Shown here: positions 4,645-8,198 of the stretch, one piece after another
Layout: each line of letters opens with the position of its first letter
Position numbering within the stretch: the first letter of the stretch is position 1
From: an uncultured Clostridia bacterium
Lineage (GTDB): Bacteria > Bacillota > Clostridia > TANB77 > CAG-508
Assembly (NCBI GenBank): GCA_948505485.1
Contig: CAOPQH010000068.1
Coordinates: 1-8,198 of the forward strand
Direction of reading: 5' to 3'
Length of the DNA: 8,198 nt
Program-made: the position numbers and the translations under genes
Notes under the pieces: generated by a model
Database searches by the model: none
Told to the model about the DNA's origin: nothing
What the model saw: only the letters and a program-made list of their open reading frames with translations

Positions 4645-5305
4645 ATGATAACTTTTGAAGATGTAGTGCAAAACGATGAAGTAAAAGCTTTGATAGCAGG
4701 AGCACAAAAGCAACTAGATGGATTGCGGATACACAGAACATTCTTATAGACATTTAGGAATAGTTGCAAATAGGACTGAAGAAATTTTGACAAAGTTAGG
4801 ATATGATGAACATATCATACAGTTAGGAAAAATTGCAGGATATATGCACGATTTAGGAAATTGCGTTAATAGATATGATCATGCCCATAGTGGAGCAATA
4901 ATTGCATATAATATTTTAAAAGAAATGGGAATGCCTGTACAAGATAGAACAGAAATAATGATGGCAATAGGAAACCATGATGAAGATACAGGAACAGCTA
5001 TTAGTGATATATCTGCAGCACTGATATTAGCGGATAAATCTGATGTGCATAGGGATAGAGTTGCAAAAACTAATATGACTACATTTGATATTCATGATAA
5101 AGTTAATTATGCCGTAACAGATTCAGATTTAATAATTGACAGCGAAAACAGAACAGTTACACTTGATTTAATTATCGATACCAAAATGTGTCCTGTGTTA
5201 GATTATTTTGAAATATTTATGAAAAGAACAATGATGAGCAAATATGCAGCAAAGTATTTAAATATATGGTTTGAACTAATAATAAACGACACAAAATTAT
5301 TATAA
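4645..5305 (+). CDS. HD-domain phosphohydrolase, apparent frameshift near 4723
   Basis: A cytoplasmic metal-dependent phosphohydrolase of unknown substrate. The proper start is ATG 4645 behind AAGGAGG (4632-4638). It reads MITFEDVVQNDEVKALIAG..AQKQLD, then runs into a stop at 4747. One base later in phase the frame continues GYTEHSYRHLG to 5305. Removing one T of GATTGC (about 4723-4724) joins them as QLDGCGYTEHSYRH. The HD signature is otherwise intact: H(S)YRH at the start, GYMHDLGN, HAHSG, GNHDE, and ADKSDVHRDRV. Starting at the internal ATG 4718 would give 195 aa but has no ribosome binding site and drops about 25 residues. It is 17 nt upstream of secD and most likely in its operon; HD proteins are common in this place in Clostridia. 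Whether the frameshift is a mutation, a sequence error or recoding cannot be told here. Confidence 0.8.
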
Positions 5306-5322
5306 AATTAGGAGGAATAATA

Positions 5323-6747
5323 GTGAAAAAAAATAAAATAATACCAACAATAACAAAAATTTTAGTTGTAATACTAATAAGCTTAATTGCATTTATAGGA
5401 ATATATGTGCAAAAAACAAATAGAATGGAAAATGTAATTAAAGATTATAAATATAATATGGATTTAGAAGGAAGAAGAGTATTATCTTTAAAGGTGAATG
5501 ATGAAAAAGAAACTATTATAAAAGATGCAGAAGGAAAAAAGGTTGAAGAGGAATTATCAGACGAAGAGATATCTCAAAAAGGATATACAAAAGAGGAAAT
5601 ACCTAACAATAAAGAAGAAGTATTAACATTAGAAAATTATGAAAAATCGAAAGAAATAATTGAAAAAAGATTAAAAGAATTAAAAGTTAATAATTATATA
5701 ATTAGATTAGAAGAAGCTACAGGAACAATATACTTAGAATTGCCAGAAGATAATAATATAGATCATACTATTAGTAATATAAGCGAAGTAGGAAAATTTG
5801 AAATACAAGATGCAGAAACAGAAGAAGTGTTAATATCAAATAATCAATTAAAAAATGCAGATGTATTATACAATACAGACACTACAGGAACAACAGTATA
5901 TTTAAGTATTGAATTAAACAAAGAAGGAAAAGAAAAATTAAATGAAATTTCTAGAACATATGTAAAAACTGAAGTAGAAAAAGAAGAAAATACACCAGAG
6001 GAACAAAAAACAGAAGAAAATGCAACAGAAGACCAAAAAACAGAAGAAACTGAAACAAAGACAGAAACAGTAGAAAAGAAAATTTCATTAAAAATAGATG
6101 GAAGTGAAATGCTTTCAACTAGCTTCGAAGATCCAATTGAAAATGGAACAATACAATTATCTATGGGACAATCTACATCAGATAAAGAAACTTTAAATGA
6201 TACAATCGAAAAAGCATCAACAATAGCAACATTATTAGATAAAGGAAATTTACCAATAAAATACAAACTAGATGAAAATAAATATGTAGCAACAGATTTA
6301 ACATGGGACGTACTACAAAAAGTTGCAATAGTTGCAGGATTAATTTTAGTGATTGCTCTAATAGTATTAATATTGAAATATAAATTTAAAGGACTACTTG
6401 CTAGTATATCTTTTATAGGTTTTATAGCAGTATGTACATTAATAATTAGATACACTAATGTAATAGTTACATTAAATAGTTTAGTATCAATGTTTATAGT
6501 AGTTTTATTAAATTATATATTTAATGTAATAATATTAAATACATTAAAGAAGGAAAAATCAATAAATAATGTAATTAAACAATCATTTAAAGAATTTTTT
6601 ATAAAGATGATACCTGTTGTTATAATAAGCATTGCATTTAGCTTTGTTAGTTGGATTCCTATAAGTAGCTTTGGAATGACAATGGTATGGGGATTAGCAA
6701 TTATAGCACTTTATAACATAATTATCACAAGAAGTTTTTTAAAATAG
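5323..6747 (+). CDS. secD: SecD-like protein translocase subunit, divergent
   Basis: A 474-aa membrane protein with one N-terminal helix (about 9-29), a large outer domain (30-325) and five C-terminal helices (about 330-351, 357-376, 380-405, 427-446, 449-471), which is the SecD topology. SecD with SecF uses the proton or sodium gradient to pull exported proteins through SecYEG. P1-domain landmarks remain: MDLEGRRVL (from GLDLxGG), TGTIYLELP, LSIELNKEGKEKLNEIS, KISLKIDGSEMLS, STIATLLDKGNLPIKY. A Glu/Thr/Lys low-complexity insert at about 215-253 splits this domain. At the helix-4 signature usually read as DANVLIFERIKEE, this protein has IFNVIILNTLKKE, so the key Asp is absent. The start is GTG, with AGGAGG 7 nt upstream. 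secF follows after 35 nt. Confidence 0.88.
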   Translation: MKKNKIIPTITKILVVILISLIAFIGIYVQKTNRMENVIKDYKYNMDLEGRRVLSLKVNDEKETIIKDAEGKKVEEELSDEEISQKGYTKEEIPNNKEEVLTLENYEKSKEIIEKRLKELKVNNYIIRLEEATGTIYLELPEDNNIDHTISNISEVGKFEIQDAETEEVLISNNQLKNADVLYNTDTTGTTVYLSIELNKEGKEKLNEISRTYVKTEVEKEENTPEEQKTEENATEDQKTEETETKTETVEKKISLKIDGSEMLSTSFEDPIENGTIQLSMGQSTSDKETLNDTIEKASTIATLLDKGNLPIKYKLDENKYVATDLTWDVLQKVAIVAGLILVIALIVLILKYKFKGLLASISFIGFIAVCTLIIRYTNVIVTLNSLVSMFIVVLLNYIFNVIILNTLKKEKSINNVIKQSFKEFFIKMIPVVIISIAFSFVSWIPISSFGMTMVWGLAIIALYNIIITRSFLK

Positions 6748-6782
6748 GAAATATCCAAAGAGAAAGTATAGGAGGCTTGTAA

Positions 6783-7457
6783 ATGAAACAATTAATGAAA
6801 AAAAATAATATAAAATATTTACTTATTTGTATAATAATATTAGCTGGGATTATAATGATTGCAATAAAGGGATTTAAATTTGATTTAAGTTATGAAACTA
6901 CAAAAAAAGTAGAAATATATATAGGAAAAGAATTTGATGTTAAAGACATAAAAGCAATAACAAATGAAACCTTAGGGAATAAAGATGTTTTAATAGAAAA
7001 AGTTGAAATCTTTAAAGATATGGTATCTATTAAATCAAAAGACATAACAGACGAAGAAAAAAATAATATAGTAACAAAGATAAACGAAAAATACGAATTA
7101 GAAAATAAAGCAGAAGAGGTAAATGTAGTTAATGTGCCACATACAAGACTAAAAGATATTTATAAAAAATATGTATATCCTTTTATTATTTCAATAGTTA
7201 TAATATTAATATATAGTGCAATAAGATTTAGAAAAATAGGTGCATTTAAAAGTATATTAAAAATAATATTAACAGTAGTATTATCAGAAGCTACTTTTAT
7301 GAGTGTTGTTGCATTATTTAGAATACCAATAGGAAGAATAACAACTGCTATAATATTGTTATTATATGTAGTAAGTATTATATGTATAATTTCAAAATTA
7401 GAAAATAAGTTAATAGAAAAAAAGAAAAAAGAAAGCAAGGATAATAAAATTAAATAG
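6783..7457 (+). CDS. secF: SecF-like protein, short (four membrane helices)
   Basis: A 224-aa protein placed right after secD, with AGGAGG 7 nt before its ATG. It has helix 1 (about 11-30), an outer domain (31-128) and helices at about 131-147, 155-178 and 186-204, followed by a charged tail (KLENKLIEKKKKESKDNKIK). Normal SecF is about 290-310 aa with six helices, so the last two are missing; the stop is clean, with no second frame continuing. The early motif GIDFTGG is only GFKFDLSY. The helix-4 motif NDTIVVFDRIRE is replaced by VSIICIISKLENK, without its Asp residues. Identity as SecF rests on order, topology and RLKDIYKKYVYPFIISIVIILIYSAIRFR-type helix 2 placement (positions 122-150). It could be an accessory partner adapted to this SecD. 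Confidence 0.78.
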   Translation: MKQLMKKNNIKYLLICIIILAGIIMIAIKGFKFDLSYETTKKVEIYIGKEFDVKDIKAITNETLGNKDVLIEKVEIFKDMVSIKSKDITDEEKNNIVTKINEKYELENKAEEVNVVNVPHTRLKDIYKKYVYPFIISIVIILIYSAIRFRKIGAFKSILKIILTVVLSEATFMSVVALFRIPIGRITTAIILLLYVVSIICIISKLENKLIEKKKKESKDNKIK

Positions 7458-7511
7458 ATTTTATGTAACAATTCAGAAATATAAAAAAAACGATAAATTA
7501 GAATAGTAAAT

Positions 7512-7536
7512 GGGCGATTAGCAATCGCCCGATTTT
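7512..7536 (+). terminator. Terminator of the HD-secD-secF operon
   Basis: GGGCGATT (7512-7519) and AATCGCCC (7523-7530) form an 8-bp GC-rich stem with a 3-nt loop, followed by GATTTT. It lies about 55 nt after the secF stop. Confidence 0.8.
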
Positions 7537-7601
7537 GCTATATTTAAATTTATAATTAATAAAAATTATTTATCTTCATATGCCAAGCTAATTTCAGAGA
7601 A

Positions 7602-7665
7602 ATGACCACTCATCTTCATAATTTTATAAAATTAAATCGGTCATGATTTGTAACGAATAGTTACA
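7602..7665. other. Non-coding stretch with small inverted repeats before the tRNA promoter
   Basis: The 7537-7692 gap has no gene. It holds ATGACC (7602-7607) with its complement GGTCAT (7639-7644), and a 6-bp hairpin, TGTAAC-GAATA-GTTACA (7649-7665), followed by an AT-rich tract. Either could act as a weak terminator or regulatory site. No function is evident. Confidence 0.35.
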
Positions 7666-7692
7666 TTTTATTTAAAAAATTCAAAATAAGTA

Positions 7693-7721
7693 TTGACAAT
7701 ATAGTAAAAAAATAGTATACT
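7693..7721 (+). promoter_or_regulatory. tRNA operon promoter
   Basis: TTGACA (7693-7698), 17 nt, TATACT (7716-7721). The predicted start near 7728 is about 14 nt ahead of the first tRNA, as expected for a strong stable-RNA promoter. Confidence 0.85.
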
Positions 7722-7741
7722 AAATCTTGTCGAAAGGACAT

Positions 7742-7817
7742 GGTCGCATAGCTCAGCTGGGAGAGCATCTGCCTTACAAGCAGGGGGTCATAGGTTCGAG
7801 CCCTATAGCGACCACCA
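7742..7817 (+). tRNA. tRNA-Val (anticodon TAC)
   Basis: A full 76-nt cloverleaf with encoded CCA. The anticodon loop is CTTACAA in the stem TCTGC/GCAGG. The T arm ATAGG-TTCGAGC-CCTAT and the D arm are intact. The acceptor pairs GGTCGC with GCGACC, but position 7 (A, 7748) faces A66 (7807), a mismatch at the inner end of the acceptor stem. Confidence 0.93.
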
Positions 7818-7823
7818 TTTTAT

Positions 7824-7900
7824 GGCCCGGTAGTTCAGTTGGTTAGAACGCTAGCCTGTCACGCTAGAGGTCGACGGTTCGAGCCCGTTCCAGGTCGCCA
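7824..7900 (+). tRNA. tRNA-Asp (anticodon GTC)
   Basis: A 77-nt tRNA with encoded CCA and discriminator G73. The anticodon loop CTGTCAC lies in a perfect CTAGC/GCTAG stem. The T arm is GACGG-TTCGAGC-CCGTT. The acceptor GGCCCGG pairs with CCAGGTC, leaving C5 opposite A68 (7892), where G would be normal. It lies 6 nt after tRNA-Val. Confidence 0.93.
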
Positions 7901-7915
7901 TTTTTTTTTATATAT

Positions 7916-7972
<57 letters not shown>

Positions 7973-7991
<19 letters not shown>

Positions 7992-8027
7992 AAAAAGAAG
8001 TGATACTACAAGGTATCACTTTTTAGA
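7973..8027 (+). repeat. 55-nt direct repeat, copy 1 (tRNA-Phe 3' end plus terminator)
   Basis: It covers the T-loop end, acceptor strand and CCA of tRNA-Phe and the operon terminator. It is identical over all 55 nt to 8144-8198, at a period of 171 nt. The base before each copy differs (G versus A), and the window ends exactly with copy 2. It could be a tRNA attachment-site duplication or an assembly-graph overlap. Confidence 0.9.
7998..8024 (+). terminator. tRNA operon terminator
   Basis: AAGTGATAC (7998-8006), loop TACAAG, GTATCACTT (8013-8021), then Ts to 8024. It directly follows the tRNA-Phe CCA. An identical copy lies at 8169-8195. Confidence 0.9.
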
Positions 8028-8040
8028 TGAAGTAGAGATG

Positions 8041-8151
8041 ACTGGAATCGAAAAGGAGGTTGCCAAGTTTTAGGCTAACAGGGTTAGCCTGAAACTAAGG
8101 CAAAAATAGTCCAGTGGACTATTTTTCCGACGCGGCTTGACGAATTCCAGT
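8041..8151. other. Structured GC-richer segment bounded by imperfect inverted repeats
   Basis: ACTGGAATCG (8041-8050) is an inverted copy of the tRNA-Phe T-arm sequence, and pairs with CGAATTCCAGT (8141-8151) with one bulged base. Inside are two hairpins. The first spans 8060-8103, with TTGCC, AGTTT and AGGCTAAC paired to their complements, an 18-bp interrupted stem. The second spans 8102-8126, AAAAATAGTCC with GGACTATTTTT, a terminator-like 11-bp stem. The shape is a closed multi-branch fold. It may be a non-autonomous mobile element (MITE-like), a structured RNA, or the scar of an integration at the tRNA. No protein coding is evident. Confidence 0.55.
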
Positions 8152-8198
8152 TGAAGCCACCAAAAAAGAAGTGATACTACAAGGTATCACTTTTTAGA
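8144..8198 (+). repeat. 55-nt direct repeat, copy 2, at the window end
   Basis: Identical to 7973-8027. It contains the tRNA-Phe 3' end with CCA and a second copy of the terminator (8169-8195). A GGCTT at 8134-8138, ten bases upstream, could pair with AAGCC (8154-8158), so the second copy looks like a tRNA-Phe relic with most of its body deleted. Confidence 0.9.

Noticed and set aside
4578..4793. 71-codon minus-strand open frame across the start of the HD gene
   Set aside because: It overlaps the HD gene's Shine-Dalgarno sequence and first codons, lacks a ribosome binding site, and matches no recognised protein.
4718..5305. ATG 4718 as the native start of the HD protein
   Set aside because: No Shine-Dalgarno precedes it, while ATG 4645 has AAGGAGG and an N-terminus that continues the family sequence after a one-base correction.
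5844..6455. 203-codon minus-strand open frame inside secD
   Set aside because: It is the shadow of the Glu/Thr/Lys-rich secD coding strand (long runs of Ser, Phe and Val), with no start signal or family resemblance.
7160..7471. 103-codon minus-strand open frame inside secF
   Set aside because: Hydrophobic shadow of AT-rich membrane-helix codons, with no ribosome binding site or promoter.
8052..8092. Small ORF after AAAAGGAGG at 8051
   Set aside because: The nearest start is too close to the purine stretch, the frame is about 10 codons long, and the sequence is fully accounted for by the hairpin.

Overview
The window is strongly AT-rich. It uses AGA and ATA codons heavily, has strong AGGAGG ribosome binding sites, and carries a run of genes typical of Clostridia (a TIGR04086-like membrane protein, an HD-domain protein, secD, secF). 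It most likely comes from an uncultured low-GC Bacillota/Clostridia genome. Nearly all genes are on the + strand.

Layout. Positions 1-1580 hold an HtrA-type membrane-anchored serine protease, with a tandem response-regulator-like box in front and a terminator behind. Positions 1587-1896 hold a compact locus with the architecture of a type I toxin-antitoxin module of the pAD1 par (fst) kind: a 29-31 codon ORF with its own promoter and terminator, and a convergent antisense RNA of about 66 nt. A direct repeat at the ORF start is copied inside the antisense gene, and the two terminator loops are complementary. The peptide does not resemble Fst. The module abuts a LysR-type regulator that has lost its DNA-binding half (1869-2405). 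Positions 2438-2910 are a stand-alone gene of unknown function with its own promoter and terminator. Positions 2911-3300 are mostly non-coding: a possible short transcript ending in a good terminator, then a perfect-consensus promoter followed by a long inverted repeat. This promoter drives a small coiled-coil protein translationally coupled to a minimal biotin-protein ligase (3301-4127). Next come the TIGR04086-like four-helix membrane protein, an HD-domain phosphohydrolase with an apparent frameshift near its 5' end, and divergent SecD and SecF accessory translocase proteins (4178-7457). The window closes with a tRNA-Val, tRNA-Asp, tRNA-Phe operon under one consensus promoter, followed by a 55-nt duplication of the tRNA-Phe 3' end plus terminator. 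The duplicates flank a GC-richer, highly structured 116-nt segment.

How parts work together. HtrA (protein quality control outside the membrane) and SecDF (late-stage protein export) are envelope functions. The biotin ligase would charge biotin-dependent carboxylases. The candidate toxin-antitoxin module, the 110-aa gene and the structured segment after tRNA-Phe differ from their surroundings in composition or codon use and look like accessory insertions.

The most interesting part is the 1587-1896 convergent RNA pair. Second come the SecDF pair, in which acidic residues normally conserved in the membrane helices are not visible and SecF stops after helix 4, and the tRNA-Phe duplication with its folded insert.
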